NCBI RefSeq assembly: GCF_014199595.1
Contig: NZ_JACHNX010000001.1
Location: forward strand, 248,001 to 312,000
Length of the DNA: 64,000 nucleotides
Direction of reading: 5' to 3'
From: Sphingomonas yabuuchiae
GTDB taxonomy: Bacteria; Pseudomonadota; Alphaproteobacteria; Sphingomonadales; Sphingomonadaceae
Each line of letters opens with the position of its first letter. Position 1 is the stretch's first letter. The position numbers were made by a program, and so were the translations under genes. The notes below the pieces were generated by a model that was not told where the DNA came from, made no database searches, and worked only from the letters and a program-made list of their open reading frames with translations. Below are positions 52,412 to 61,130 of the stretch, in pieces.

Positions 52412-53386
52412 ATGAGCCAGACCGATCTTCAGAGCGCCAGCCAGGTTCTCGACCGTGTCCTCGTCCTCGAAATGGTGCGTGTGACCGAGGCGGCGGCGAT
52501 CGCGGCCTCGACGCTGGTCGGGCGCGGGGATGAGAAGGCGGCGGACGCGGCGGCGGTCGAGGCGATGCGCGCCGCGCTCAACGAGCTCGACATGGACGGC
52601 ACCGTCGTCATCGGCGAGGGCGAACGCGACGAGGCCCCGATGCTGTTCATCGGCGAGAAGGTCGGCACCGGCAACGGCCCCGAGATCGACATCGCGCTCG
52701 ATCCGCTGGAGGGCACGACCATCTGCGCCAAGGCGGGGCCGAACAGCCTGGCGGTGCTGGCGATCGCGGAGAAGGGCCATCTGCTCAACGCACCCGATGT
52801 CTATATGGACAAGATCGCGGTCGGCCCCGGCTATCCGGCGGGCGTGATCGATCTCGACCGCAGCCCCAGCGACAATATCCGCGCCATCGCCGAGGCCAAG
52901 GGCGTGGCGGCCAAGGATATCGTGGTCTGCGTGCTCGACCGGCCGCGTCACGAGGGGCTGATCGCCGAGCTGCGTGGCTTGGGGTGCGGCGTGGTGCTGA
53001 TCGGGGACGGCGATGTCGCGGGGGTGATCGCGACGACCGATCCGGACACGACCATCGACGTCTATATGGGCTCGGGCGGTGCACCCGAGGGGGTGCTGGC
53101 CTGCGCCGCGCTGCGTTGCGTCGGCGGGCAGTTCAAGGGGCGGCTGCTGTTCCGCAACGATGCCGAGCGGGCGCGGGCGCACAAATGGGGCGTGACCGAC
53201 CTCGACAAGCAATATGACCTGACCGAGCTGGCGCAGGGCGACTGCATCTTCGCGGCCACCGGCGTGACCGACGGCTCGCTGCTGGCCGGGGTGAAGCGTC
53301 GGCCCAAGGTCATGACGACCGAGAGCGTGGTCATGCGCGCCTCGTCGGGCACCGTGCGCTGGGTGAAGGGACAGCATCGGCTTTGA
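52412..53386 (+). CDS. glpX: Class II fructose-1,6-bisphosphatase
   Basis: 324 residues, ATG at 52412 after CAGGAGAG. 'GTVVIGEGERDEAPMLFIGEKVGTGNGPEIDIALDPLEGTTICAKAGPNSLAVLA' contains the GEGERDEA and D-P-L-E-G-T metal/phosphate motifs of GlpX enzymes. It hydrolyses fructose-1,6-bisphosphate in gluconeogenesis and possibly sedoheptulose-1,7-bisphosphate. Monocistronic; a REPIN follows. Confidence 0.94.
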   Translation: MSQTDLQSASQVLDRVLVLEMVRVTEAAAIAASTLVGRGDEKAADAAAVEAMRAALNELDMDGTVVIGEGERDEAPMLFIGEKVGTGNGPEIDIALDPLEGTTICAKAGPNSLAVLAIAEKGHLLNAPDVYMDKIAVGPGYPAGVIDLDRSPSDNIRAIAEAKGVAAKDIVVCVLDRPRHEGLIAELRGLGCGVVLIGDGDVAGVIATTDPDTTIDVYMGSGGAPEGVLACAALRCVGGQFKGRLLFRNDAERARAHKWGVTDLDKQYDLTELAQGDCIFAATGVTDGSLLAGVKRRPKVMTTESVVMRASSGTVRWVKGQHRL

Positions 53387-53417
53387 TGTGCAATGCGTGA
53401 GGGTTCCGTCTTGACCA

Positions 53418-53517
53418 AGCCCCTCCCCTTCAGGGGAGGGGTTGGGGTGGGGCCTCGCCTCAAACCCTGTGCTTGCGGAAGCGCCCCACCCCCGTCCCCT
53501 CCCCTGAAGGGGAGGGG
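53418..53517. repeat. REPIN-like element, family D copy 1, providing the next gene's ribosome-binding site
   Basis: Palindromic ends CCCCTCCCCTTCAGGGGAG and CCCCTCCCCTGAAGGGGAG surround a body GGGGTGGGGC ... GCCCCACCCC. A reverse-oriented copy lies at 58564-58661. The last arm (AAGGGGAGGGG, 53507-53517) ends three bases before the ATG of the CPBP gene and is the only Shine-Dalgarno-like sequence there. Confidence 0.85.
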
Positions 53518-53520
53518 TGA

Positions 53521-54240
53521 ATGACGACGGCCGCCGCCCTCCTGCTGCTGGCCGCCTTGGCGGGCATCTGGTGGTTCCAGAAGGGCGACCTGGGCGAGTA
53601 TCGGCGGTTCAGCGCGCTGAACGACAGCCATTCGCGGCGGATGCGCTTCCGATTGTGGCTGGCGCGGTCGGCGCTGGCGTTCCTTTTGCCGGTTCTCGTC
53701 GGGCTGGCGCTGCTCGGCCGGAGCGATGCACTGGTCGTGATGCCGGACGAGTTCGCGCCCGTCGCCGCGACCATGCCGCCGATCTTCGACAGCGGCGAGG
53801 CGATGCAGGGGATGCTGATCGGCGGCGCGATCGGCGGGCTGGTCGTCGGTGCGGTGCTGGCACGGCTGCGCAAGCGCAAGCCGCTGGGCAATATTTCCGC
53901 ACTGCTGCCGCGCGAGCGGCGAGAGGTGAAATATGCCGCCGCGCTCAGCATCATGGCGGGGGTGACGGAGGAGGCGTTCTTTCGCCTCTATCTGCCGCTG
54001 CTGGTCGCGATGGCGACGGGGCAGGCGGGGATCGGCTTTGTCGCCTCGCTGATCCTGTTCGGGGCGATGCACCGTTATCAGGGCTGGGTCGGGGTGGCCG
54101 CCACCACCGCGCTGGGGGCGGTGATGACCGGGCTGTATCTGATGACCGGCAGTTTGTGGGTGGTGATGCTGGTCCATGTGCTGGTGGACCTGAACGGGTT
54201 GGTGGTGACGCCGGTGCTGAGCGGGGTGCTCAGAAAGTAG
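53521..54240 (+). CDS. CPBP family intramembrane metalloprotease-like protein
   Basis: 239 residues. Signature 'IMAGVTEEAFFRLYLPLLVAM' (E-E-x-x-x-R), then 'LILFGAMHRYQGW' (F-x-x-x-H) and 'VVMLVHVLVDL' (H-x-x-x-D), the CPBP/Abi metalloprotease-like motifs. Seven membrane segments. Members process prenylated-like or bacteriocin-related substrates or act in stress immunity. Its start is directly behind a REPIN arm. Confidence 0.88.
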   Translation: MTTAAALLLLAALAGIWWFQKGDLGEYRRFSALNDSHSRRMRFRLWLARSALAFLLPVLVGLALLGRSDALVVMPDEFAPVAATMPPIFDSGEAMQGMLIGGAIGGLVVGAVLARLRKRKPLGNISALLPRERREVKYAAALSIMAGVTEEAFFRLYLPLLVAMATGQAGIGFVASLILFGAMHRYQGWVGVAATTALGAVMTGLYLMTGSLWVVMLVHVLVDLNGLVVTPVLSGVLRK

Positions 54241-54245
54241 ATCTT

Positions 54246-54264
54246 CCTCCCCTTACAGGGGAGG
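54246..54264. terminator. Hairpin CCTCCCCT-TAC-AGGGGAGG
   Basis: An 8-bp perfect stem with a three-base loop, five bases after the CPBP stop and before the convergent ABC permease stop. It is the single-hairpin form of the family B repeat. No T run follows, so it is probably a bidirectional or partial terminator. Confidence 0.6.
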
Positions 54265-54271
54265 AATGAGG

Positions 54272-55033
54272 TCAGTTCTTCAGCCGCCAGCCGGTGCGGA
54301 AGATCCAGCCGATCCACGCCAGGCACGCCAGCAGGAACAGCGCCGTCACCCCCAGGCTGACCCCCGGCGTCACGTCCGAGGTGCCGAAGAAGGTCCAGCG
54401 GAAGCCGTTGATCAGATACACGACCGGGTTGAACAGCGTCACCGTCCGCCACGGCTCGGGCAGGATCGTCACCGAGTAGAAGGCGCCGCCGAGGAAGGTG
54501 AGAGGCGTGACGATCAGCAGCGGGATGACCTGCAACTGCTCGAACCCGCGCGCCCAGATGCCGATGGCGAAGCCGAACAGCGAGAAGGTCACGGCGACCA
54601 AGAGCAGGTAGAAGAGCATCGCGACCGGGTGCAGGATCGTCAGGTCGACAAATAGATGGGCGGTCGCGAGGATGACGAGGCCGATCACCATCGACTTGCT
54701 GGCCGCCGCGCCGACATAACCCAGCACCGTCTCGATCGGTGACAAGGGGGCGGAGAGGATTTCGTACATCGTCCCCGTGAATTTGGGCATGTAGATGCCC
54801 AGACTCGCGTTCAGGATGCTCTCCGAAAAGATCGACAGCAGCATGAGGCCCGGTACGATGAACGCGCCATAGGGCACGCCCGAAACCTGGTTCATCGCCG
54901 AGCCGATCGCGGTGCCGAACACCACGAAATAGAGGGTCGTGGTGATGACCGGCACCATCAGGCTGGTCCACACCGTCCGCCGGAACCGCGCCATTTCGAA
55001 GCGATAGATCGACCAGATGCCATGCAGGTTCAT
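54272..55033 (-). CDS. ABC-2 type transporter permease
   Basis: 253 residues, six membrane segments, start overlapping the ATPase gene stop by four bases. '[82 protein letters not shown]' is ABC-2 type (Nod/Tad-like); '[35 protein letters not shown]' is the conserved C-terminal block. Export of lipid, polysaccharide or drug; the substrate is unknown. Confidence 0.92.
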   Translation of the reverse strand: MNLHGIWSIYRFEMARFRRTVWTSLMVPVITTTLYFVVFGTAIGSAMNQVSGVPYGAFIVPGLMLLSIFSESILNASLGIYMPKFTGTMYEILSAPLSPIETVLGYVGAAASKSMVIGLVILATAHLFVDLTILHPVAMLFYLLLVAVTFSLFGFAIGIWARGFEQLQVIPLLIVTPLTFLGGAFYSVTILPEPWRTVTLFNPVVYLINGFRWTFFGTSDVTPGVSLGVTALFLLACLAWIGWIFRTGWRLKN

Positions 55034-55962
55034 GCGCGTGTCCCCTCGACCAGATCGACAAAGATATCCTCCAGCGAGGATTTATAGGTTTCCAGATCGT
55101 TGAACCCGATCCCCAACTCACCCAGCCTCCGCAAGAGCGAGGGGATGCCGGTATGTTCGGCACGCGCATCGAAGATGTAACGAAGCCTTTTGCCCTCGTC
55201 CTCCAGGGTCAGCTGCCATTCGGCCAGCGTCGCCGGGATCGCCGCCATCGGTTCGGCCAGCGTCAGCACCATCTCGCGCTTGCCGAGCTTCTTCATCATC
55301 TCGGCCTTTTCCTCGACCAGGAGCAGCTTGCCCTTGGCGATCACGCCAACCCGGTCGGCCATCTCCTCGGCCTCTTCGATATAATGGGTGGTCAGGATGA
55401 TGGTGACGCCGCGCTGGCGCAGGCGATGGACCAGTTTCCACATGTCGCGGCGCAGTTCGACATCGACGCCCGCGGTCGGCTCGTCGAGGAAGAGCAGGTC
55501 GGGTTCGTGGGACAGCGCCTTGGCGATCAGCACGCGGCGCTTCATGCCGCCCGACAATTCCATCAGCTTTGAGTGGCGCTTGTCCCAGAGCGACAGGTCG
55601 CGCAGCACCTGTTCGACATAGGCGGGGTTGGGCGCGCGGCCGAACAGGCCCCGGCTGAAATTGACGGTGTCGATGACCCGCTCGAACATGTCGACCGACA
55701 ATTCCTGCGGCACCAGCCCGATCTTGCGCCGGGCGCCCTTATAGTCGCGCAGCGCATCATGCCCGTCGACCCGGATGGTCCCGGCCGAGGGCGTGACGAT
55801 GCCGCAGACGATCGAGATCAATGTCGTCTTGCCCGCGCCGTTCGGTCCCAGCAGCGCAAAAATCTCGCCGCGCCGGATGCTCAGATCGACCGGCTGAAGG
55901 GCGGTGAACCCGCCCTTATAGGTTTTGGTCACGCCCTCGACGGACAGGATCGGGTCGGTCAT
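55030..55962 (-). CDS. ABC-2 type transporter ATP-binding protein
   Basis: 310 residues. Walker A '[19 protein letters not shown]', signature '[19 protein letters not shown]', Walker B '[25 protein letters not shown]'. The '[27 protein letters not shown]'-type D-loop/H region ('[18 protein letters not shown]') is intact. A C-terminal extension of ~85 residues belongs to the NatA/CcmA-like ABC-2 class. It drives the coupled permease. Divergence by a 33-base gap from the DsbA gene, which is on the same strand, suggests one operon or a nearby promoter. Confidence 0.92.
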   Translation of the reverse strand: MTDPILSVEGVTKTYKGGFTALQPVDLSIRRGEIFALLGPNGAGKTTLISIVCGIVTPSAGTIRVDGHDALRDYKGARRKIGLVPQELSVDMFERVIDTVNFSRGLFGRAPNPAYVEQVLRDLSLWDKRHSKLMELSGGMKRRVLIAKALSHEPDLLFLDEPTAGVDVELRRDMWKLVHRLRQRGVTIILTTHYIEEAEEMADRVGVIAKGKLLLVEEKAEMMKKLGKREMVLTLAEPMAAIPATLAEWQLTLEDEGKRLRYIFDARAEHTGIPSLLRRLGELGIGFNDLETYKSSLEDIFVDLVEGTRA

Positions 55963-55995
55963 GCGGCAGTCCCCCGTTGGAAGACCGCCGCTTTA

Positions 55996-56703
55996 TCAAC
56001 GGTTTCGCGCTTCGGCGACGGCCTTTTGCAATTGTTCGAGCGGCAACGCGCCCGACAGGATGCGGTTGCCGACGATCCAGCTCGGCGTGCCGGTCAGGCC
56101 CAGCCGCCCGGCGGCTTCGAGGTTGCGGGCGATCTCGGCATCGGCCTGGGGCTGGAAGGCGGCCATCTTGCTCATGTCGACGCCCGCCTTGGCGGCGGCG
56201 GCGGCGATGGTCGCGTCGCTGACCGGACCCCCGGCATAGAGCGCGTCGTGAAAGGCGGCGAACTTGCCCTGCGATGCGGCGAGCAGGCTGGCGCGCGCCG
56301 CCGCACGGCTGGACGGCGCCAGGATCGGCAGCTCGCGATAGACGATGCGCAGTTTGGGATCGGCCTGGGTCAGCTGCTTCAACAGCGGCAGGCTGGCCCG
56401 GCAATAGCCGCAATTATAGTCGTAGAACTCGACCAGCGTGACATCGCCCTTGGGATTGCCGGTATAGGCATTGCCGAACGGCTTGGTCAGGTCGCCGCCG
56501 ATCGCCGCCACCGCCTTGCCCTGTTCGCGGTCCTGCAGGCGCTGCATCGCCTCCGGGATGACTTCGGGATGGTCGAGCAGATAGGCGCGGACGCTGTCGC
56601 CCGAGGCACCGCCCGGCGCGACCAGCGGAGCCAGCGCCAGCGCGGTGCCGCCACCGACCAGGCCACCCAGGACCGCGACGGCGGCCAAAGTCTTCATGCC
56701 CAT
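55996..56703 (-). CDS. DsbA-family thiol:disulfide protein
   Basis: 235 residues; ATG at 56703 overlaps the M48 protease stop (ATGA). Signal anchor 'MGMKTLAAVAVLGGLVGGGTALALAPLVAP'. A helical stretch ('VRAYLLDHPEVIPEAMQRLQDREQGKAVA') precedes the thioredoxin fold. Active site C-G-Y-C in 'FYDYNCGYCRASLPLL', cis-Pro in 'GLTGTPSWIVGNRILSG'. Periplasmic disulfide oxidase, possibly for outer-membrane proteins. Co-translation with BepA-like M48 suggests coupled envelope protein quality control. Confidence 0.93.
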   Translation of the reverse strand: MGMKTLAAVAVLGGLVGGGTALALAPLVAPGGASGDSVRAYLLDHPEVIPEAMQRLQDREQGKAVAAIGGDLTKPFGNAYTGNPKGDVTLVEFYDYNCGYCRASLPLLKQLTQADPKLRIVYRELPILAPSSRAAARASLLAASQGKFAAFHDALYAGGPVSDATIAAAAAKAGVDMSKMAAFQPQADAEIARNLEAAGRLGLTGTPSWIVGNRILSGALPLEQLQKAVAEARNR

Positions 56704-58049
56704 CAGCGGCGCTTCTTCTTGGAACTGGCGGCGGCGTCGGCAGAGGTCATGGCGATATCCTGCGCCCGAATCCATTCGGACGTATTGGGGGTGAGATTGG
56801 CCATCGCATAGCGTGCGCTCTGGATGGCGGTGCGGGTGTCGCCCATCATGCTCGCCCGCTCGGCGGTGGCGAGTGCGGCGCGGGGTTCGTCGCCCATCTG
56901 TTCATAGGCAGTGCCCAGCTGGACCCAGGCAAAGGGATTGTCCTCGTCCCGCTGGACCGCGACCTTCAGAACCTTCACCGCCTCGGGCAGGTTGCGCTTG
57001 TCCTCGGTGGCGATCAGCGCATGGCCGAAGGTGGTGGCGATCAACGCATTCTGGCCCGAGCCCATGGTCGCGGCACGCAAAGGCGCCAGCGCCTCTTGCG
57101 GCTTGCCCGATTCCAGCAGGATCTGCCCCTGGATTTCCTGGAAATACGGGTCCTTGGGGTCCTTGGCGATCAGCGCGACGGCCTCCGCCTCGGCTTTGTC
57201 GGGATAGGCGGCCTTATGATAGGCATAGGCGCGGGCATAATGCGCATAGACCGATTGGTCGGTGTCGGGATATTTGCTCAGCGTCGTTTCGGGCGGCGAG
57301 ACATAGCCGAACAGCTTGGCCTTCACCCGCAGGAAGCGTTCCTGGAGCCTGGGATCGATCGGCGTGTTCCAGGCGGGCGATCCCTGAAGATCGGCGGTCA
57401 GCGACTGGATACGCGTCGCCGACAGCGGATGGGTCTGCGCGAACGGATCGATATTGGTATAGCCGTACCGATATTGCTGGTTTTGCAGTTTCTTGAAGAA
57501 GCTCAGCATCCCCTTGCCGGTGATACCCGCCGTGGTCAGATAGCGCGCGCCCGCCGCGTCGGCCGCCGATTCCTGGTTGCGGCTGAAGGCGAGGACCTGG
57601 CCCATCGCGGCCTGCTGTCCCGCGGCGAGCACGCCCATGCCCGCCGCACCGCCGCCCATCGCAATGGTGGCCAGGCCCAGCACCATCGACAGAAGCTGCA
57701 TCTTCATCGCGGGCTTCATCGCCTGTTCGCTCAGGATGACATGACCATCGGCGATATGGCCGAGTTCATGCGCGACGACGCCCTGTACCTCGTTCACATT
57801 GTCCGCCGCCTGGAGCAGCCCCGAATGAACATAGACGATCTGCCCGCCAGCGACGAAGGCGTTGATCGAATCATCGTTGATCAGGACGATCTTCACGTCG
57901 CGCGGAGAAAGCCCGGCGGCCTTGATCATCGGCGCGGACATGTCCGCGAACAGCGATTCGGTTTCCGCATCGCGCAGGATCGACTGCGCGGCGACCGGCT
58001 GCGCCCAGATCAGGACCGTAACGGCGAAGGCGGCGATCAGACGCTTCAT
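56703..58049 (-). CDS. M48 family metalloprotease with TPR domain (BepA-like)
   Basis: 448 residues from the ATG at 58049 (GAGGAAG upstream). Signal peptide 'MKRLIAAFAVTVLIWAQPVAAQ'. Zinc motif 'VQGVVAHELGHIADGHVIL' (H-E-L-G-H); third ligand region 'SRNQESAADAAGARYL' (E-x3-D). The C-terminal ~220 residues are TPR-like ('YPDKAEAEAVALIAKDPKDPYFQEIQGQ', 'ESGKPQEALAPLRAATM'). BepA-like proteins degrade misassembled outer-membrane proteins in the periplasm. It shares four bases with the DsbA gene. Confidence 0.92.
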   Translation of the reverse strand: MKRLIAAFAVTVLIWAQPVAAQSILRDAETESLFADMSAPMIKAAGLSPRDVKIVLINDDSINAFVAGGQIVYVHSGLLQAADNVNEVQGVVAHELGHIADGHVILSEQAMKPAMKMQLLSMVLGLATIAMGGGAAGMGVLAAGQQAAMGQVLAFSRNQESAADAAGARYLTTAGITGKGMLSFFKKLQNQQYRYGYTNIDPFAQTHPLSATRIQSLTADLQGSPAWNTPIDPRLQERFLRVKAKLFGYVSPPETTLSKYPDTDQSVYAHYARAYAYHKAAYPDKAEAEAVALIAKDPKDPYFQEIQGQILLESGKPQEALAPLRAATMGSGQNALIATTFGHALIATEDKRNLPEAVKVLKVAVQRDEDNPFAWVQLGTAYEQMGDEPRAALATAERASMMGDTRTAIQSARYAMANLTPNTSEWIRAQDIAMTSADAAASSKKKRR

Positions 58050-58163
58050 GCTTCCTCTATCGACGGGTCGGCCGTGGTAGACAACCGGGTTTGCGGCGGT
58101 GATAGTTATTGCCTCTGACACCGGACGGCTGAACGCCCGGCGAACGAAAAGGGTGGCGCGGCT

Positions 58164-58559
58164 ATGCTGATGATCGATGCCGGACAGGTTTCCCCGATGC
58201 CCGCTCTTCCGAACTGCGCCATCGCCGGCGCCCGGCCTGCGACCAAGCGCATGGCGGACCTGCCGACGCCGGTGCATGATGCGTTGCTGGCCTCGGTCGG
58301 ACAGCCGATCGCCGAGGCGGGGGCGCCGTTCCACGCGTCGGACGTCGTGCCCCCGAACGCGCCGCCGCGCGTGCGTTTCCTGCGGGCGTATCGGGTGCGC
58401 GACCTGTGGCTGGTCTGGGTCGAGAAGGGCGGCATCGGCCACGACTTCCGCCTGCTCGCCTTTCGCGATGCCGCGAAGGGGGCGAGCGTTGCGGTGCCTG
58501 TGCCGCAGGAGACAAGCCGCAACCTGTGCACCGCGTCGCGGGCGATGGCGAAGGTTTAA
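58164..58559 (+). CDS. Hypothetical protein
   Basis: 131 residues. Several starts are possible (58164, 58170, 58197). No signal peptide or membrane segment. The central part 'RVRFLRAYRVRDLWLVWVEKGGIGHDFRLLAFRDA' looks like beta strands of a small soluble domain. I do not recognise the family. It is divergent from the M48 gene and converges on the LOG gene across a REPIN. Confidence 0.6.
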   Translation: MLMIDAGQVSPMPALPNCAIAGARPATKRMADLPTPVHDALLASVGQPIAEAGAPFHASDVVPPNAPPRVRFLRAYRVRDLWLVWVEKGGIGHDFRLLAFRDAAKGASVAVPVPQETSRNLCTASRAMAKV

Positions 58560-58563
58560 GTCA

Positions 58564-58661
58564 CCCCTCCCCTTCAGGGGAGGGGGCGGGGGTGGGGCGC
58601 TTCCGCAAACGTTTCGCCGGTGGACAGGCCCCACCCCAACCCCTCCCCTGAAGGGGAGGGG
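58564..58661. repeat. REPIN-like element, family D copy 2 (inverted relative to copy 1)
   Basis: Its reverse complement aligns with 53418-53517: identical palindromic ends, the GGGGTGGGGC/GCCCCACCCC body and a TTGCGGAAGCGCCCCACCCCC-type block split here (the GGTGGGGCGCTTCCGCAA segment at 58591-58608). The central ~17 bases differ. It lies between convergent genes. Confidence 0.85.
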
Positions 58662-58690
58662 CTATCGATGGTCCAATCAGCCAACCGGCG

Positions 58691-59578
58691 TTAGGCCTGT
58701 TCGGCTTCCTTGCGGGCGCGTTCCTCGTAGAAGTTGCGGACGACGTCCCACGCCTCTTCGGCGGTTTCGACATAGGTGAAGATGCCGAGATCGCGCTCGG
58801 ACACCACGCCTTCCTCGACCAGCGCCTCGAAATTGACGACGCGTTCCCAGAAGGCGCGGCCGAACAGCAGGACGGGAATCGGCTGGATCTTGCCCGTCTG
58901 GATCAGGGTCAGCAGTTCGAACAGCTCGTCGAACGTGCCGAATCCACCAGGAAAGGCCGCCAACGCGCGGGCGTGCAGCAGGAAGTGCATCTTGCGCAGC
59001 GCGAAATAGTGGAACTGAAGGCTCAGCGACGGCGTGACATAGGGGTTGGGCGCCTGCTCGTGCGGCAGGACGATGTTCAGGCCGACCGACTCGGCGCCGA
59101 CGTCAGCCGCACCGCGATTGGCGGCTTCCATGATCGACGGGCCACCGCCCGAGCAGACGACGAACTGGCGCATCCCGCGATCGTCGCGGGGCAGGCGGCT
59201 GGTGATCTGGGCCAGCTCGCGCGCGATGTCGTAGTACTTGCTCTTGGCGACGAGATTCTCCGCGATCTTGCGCGACTTGTCGTCATGCGCCAGCGCCAGC
59301 AGCGCCTCGGCCTTGGCGGGCTCGGGGATGCGCGCCGAGCCGTAGAAGACGAAGGTCGAGGCGATCTTGGCCTCTTCGAGCAGCAACTGCGCCTTCAGCA
59401 GTTCCAGCTGGAAACGGACGGGACGAAGGTCTTCGCGCAGCAGGAAGTCCATGTCCTGAAAGGCCAGCGTATAGGCGGGGCTTTCGGTCTGCGGCGTCGA
59501 GACGATCGTCTTGGCGCTCTCGGCGTCCTGGCTGGCATTGGGGAAGACGCGGTTCGGTACTTGGGTTTTATCGGTCAT
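58691..59578 (-). CDS. LOG family (TIGR00730) Rossmann-fold protein
   Basis: 295 residues from the ATG at 59578 ('MTDKTQVPNRVFPN'). The signatures 'VVCSGGGPSIMEAANRGA' and 'AFPGGFGTFDELFELLTLIQ' (P-G-G-x-G-T-x-x-E) are those of LOG/cytokinin-riboside-monophosphate phosphoribohydrolases. The family cleaves nucleoside 5'-monophosphates to base plus ribose phosphate. The N-terminal ~80 residues are an extra helical part, as in the longer bacterial forms. Confidence 0.9.
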   Translation of the reverse strand: MTDKTQVPNRVFPNASQDAESAKTIVSTPQTESPAYTLAFQDMDFLLREDLRPVRFQLELLKAQLLLEEAKIASTFVFYGSARIPEPAKAEALLALAHDDKSRKIAENLVAKSKYYDIARELAQITSRLPRDDRGMRQFVVCSGGGPSIMEAANRGAADVGAESVGLNIVLPHEQAPNPYVTPSLSLQFHYFALRKMHFLLHARALAAFPGGFGTFDELFELLTLIQTGKIQPIPVLLFGRAFWERVVNFEALVEEGVVSERDLGIFTYVETAEEAWDVVRNFYEERARKEAEQA

Positions 59579-59611
59579 TTTGGGTGATGTAGGGTATCGC
59601 CGGTCCATGCG

Positions 59612-60274
59612 CTACCGGCAAAAATGTGCGGCATCATCCTCCAGATGCAGGTGGTTGCGATGCGCCGCGTTGTAATCCGGGCTTAAAACCGTGCCGAAGC
59701 GCTTGCAGGCCGAGGCCCGGATGACCGTCCAGAATTGCCGCACCTGCGGGTCGGTCGAATGCCAGTCGTTCAGCAGGGTGATCCGCCGCCCGTCCTTCAG
59801 CACGAAGCCGCCGACATCGACCGCATTGGCCAGCGCATGGCCCGAACGCCGGTCGCCGATCCGCTTGGTCCCGACGATGTTGCGACAGGCATAGGTGCCC
59901 ATGCCCTCGACCTTGGCCAGCGGCGAGCCCAGGATCTGCCAGGCGGCGGGGGCGACGGCGTTGCGCACCCATCCGGCAAAGGCGCGGGCATTGCCGCATC
60001 GCATCGCGGTGACGCCGGTGACGGGCACGCCGATATCGGTCAGCTGCACCGCGCCATAGAGACCGCAGCCCGGCCCCAGTTCCTTGTCGGGCAGGCGGCG
60101 ATAATCGACGCCCTCGCGCCGCAGATCGGCCTCGCACTGCGCAGTTTCGCGGACCGGCGGGCGATAGGGTTCGGGGCGCGAGGCCTGCTGGACGGGCCGA
60201 TCGGGACGCCCGCAGGCGGAGAGGAGCGCCGTCCCCAGGATCGGAACGACGAGAAACAGGGGGACGCGAACCAT
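59612..60274 (-). CDS. Extensin-like C-terminal domain lipoprotein
   Basis: 220 residues. Lipobox 'TALLSACGRPD', then the extensin-like domain: cysteines at 'AQCEADL', 'GPGCGLYG', 'AMRCGNARAFAGWV', 'YACRNIVG', 'ACKRFG', 'AHFCR'. The family motif 'SGHALANAVDVGGFVLKDGR' and 'AAHRNHLHLED' contain H/D residues like those of peptidoglycan D,D/L,D-carboxypeptidase-type zinc sites. Probably a cell-wall-associated outer-membrane lipoprotein; a hydrolase is suspected. Confidence 0.9.
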   Translation of the reverse strand: MVRVPLFLVVPILGTALLSACGRPDRPVQQASRPEPYRPPVRETAQCEADLRREGVDYRRLPDKELGPGCGLYGAVQLTDIGVPVTGVTAMRCGNARAFAGWVRNAVAPAAWQILGSPLAKVEGMGTYACRNIVGTKRIGDRRSGHALANAVDVGGFVLKDGRRITLLNDWHSTDPQVRQFWTVIRASACKRFGTVLSPDYNAAHRNHLHLEDDAAHFCR

Positions 60275-60316
60275 GCGACCCCTTGCTCCCTTTACCGCCG
60301 CTTTGACCAGCCCCGA

Positions 60317-60538
60317 TCAGCCATTCTGAGGCGTGTCTGCGACATGTTCCAATATGTCGCCCGGCTGGCAGTCGAGCGCGGTGCAGATGGCATCGAGCGT
60401 GGTGAAGCGGATCGCCCGCGCCTTGCCGGTCTTCAGGATCGACAGATTGGCGAGCGTCAGGTCGACCCGCTCGGCCAGTTCGGTCAGCGACATGCGCCGG
60501 TCGAGCAGCAGCCGGTCGAGATTGATCCGGATCGCCAT
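60317..60538 (-). CDS. Small helix-turn-helix regulator (Xre/YozG-like)
   Basis: 73 residues: starts 'MAIRINLDRLLLDRRMSLTE' and continues 'LAERVDLTLANLSILKTGKARAIRFTTLDAICTALDCQPGDIL'. One HTH_Xre/HTH_26 domain fills the protein. Its ATG overlaps the DUF2975 gene stop by one base. DUF2975-YozG-like pairs are common, and the regulator probably controls this operon from the palindromic sites upstream (61069-61130). Confidence 0.88.
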   Translation of the reverse strand: MAIRINLDRLLLDRRMSLTELAERVDLTLANLSILKTGKARAIRFTTLDAICTALDCQPGDILEHVADTPQNG

Positions 60539-61044
60539 CAGATGGTCCCTTCCGCATCCTCGCGCAGGCGCACGCCCTCGCGAAATATTTGTGCCAGCAC
60601 CAGGGTCAGCAGGATGGCGAACACGCCGTCCACGCCCATCGGTTTGATCATGTCGTGCGCGTCGAAGGGCAGCATAGGGGGCAGCGCGAATTGTAGCAGA
60701 TAGGCGACCGCGATGGTGCCCGCGATCCAGTTCAGCCGCTTGACGTTGGCGAGGGTGAAGGGCGCGCCCGCCGCCGTGCTGCGCAGCATCTGGATCAGCG
60801 GCAGCAGCGCGGCCCAGGCAAGCCCCAGGGCCGTCAGCATGACTGCCAGCGCAGCGACGACCACGCCGGAGGTCTTCATGTCTAGCGCTTGTGCGTTCAC
60901 ATGCACCGCCCCCAGCGCGCCGGGCGAGATCGCATCGACGATTAACACACCGGCAGCCGCCAGGATAACGGCCGTGACGAACGCCAGAATGGCGAGCAGC
61001 GCGACGTAGAGTAACGTGCTGATGTGACTGGCAAAGCGTGTCAT
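60538..61044 (-). CDS. DUF2975 membrane protein
   Basis: 168 residues from the ATG at 61044, GGAGG well placed upstream. Four membrane segments, typical 'ALLPLIQMLRSTAAGAPFTLANVKRLNWIAGTIA' motif. Paired with the small HTH regulator. Function unknown. Confidence 0.88.
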   Translation of the reverse strand: MTRFASHISTLLYVALLAILAFVTAVILAAAGVLIVDAISPGALGAVHVNAQALDMKTSGVVVAALAVMLTALGLAWAALLPLIQMLRSTAAGAPFTLANVKRLNWIAGTIAVAYLLQFALPPMLPFDAHDMIKPMGVDGVFAILLTLVLAQIFREGVRLREDAEGTI

Positions 61045-61068
61045 CCGTCCTATCCTCCATTCCAAATC

Positions 61069-61130
61069 AATATCGATATTCAATAATTCATCATCGAATA
61101 TCGTGCAACTAATATATTGAAAATCGATAT
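61069..61130 (-). promoter_or_regulatory. Candidate operator of the HTH-DUF2975 operon
   Basis: Three related AT-rich sites occur upstream of the operon start (61044): a 12-base perfect palindrome AATATCGATATT, TCGAATATCG and AAATCGATAT. They share a (A)TATCGAT core and stand out from the GC-rich surroundings. Binding by the encoded regulator is inferred. Confidence 0.5.
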
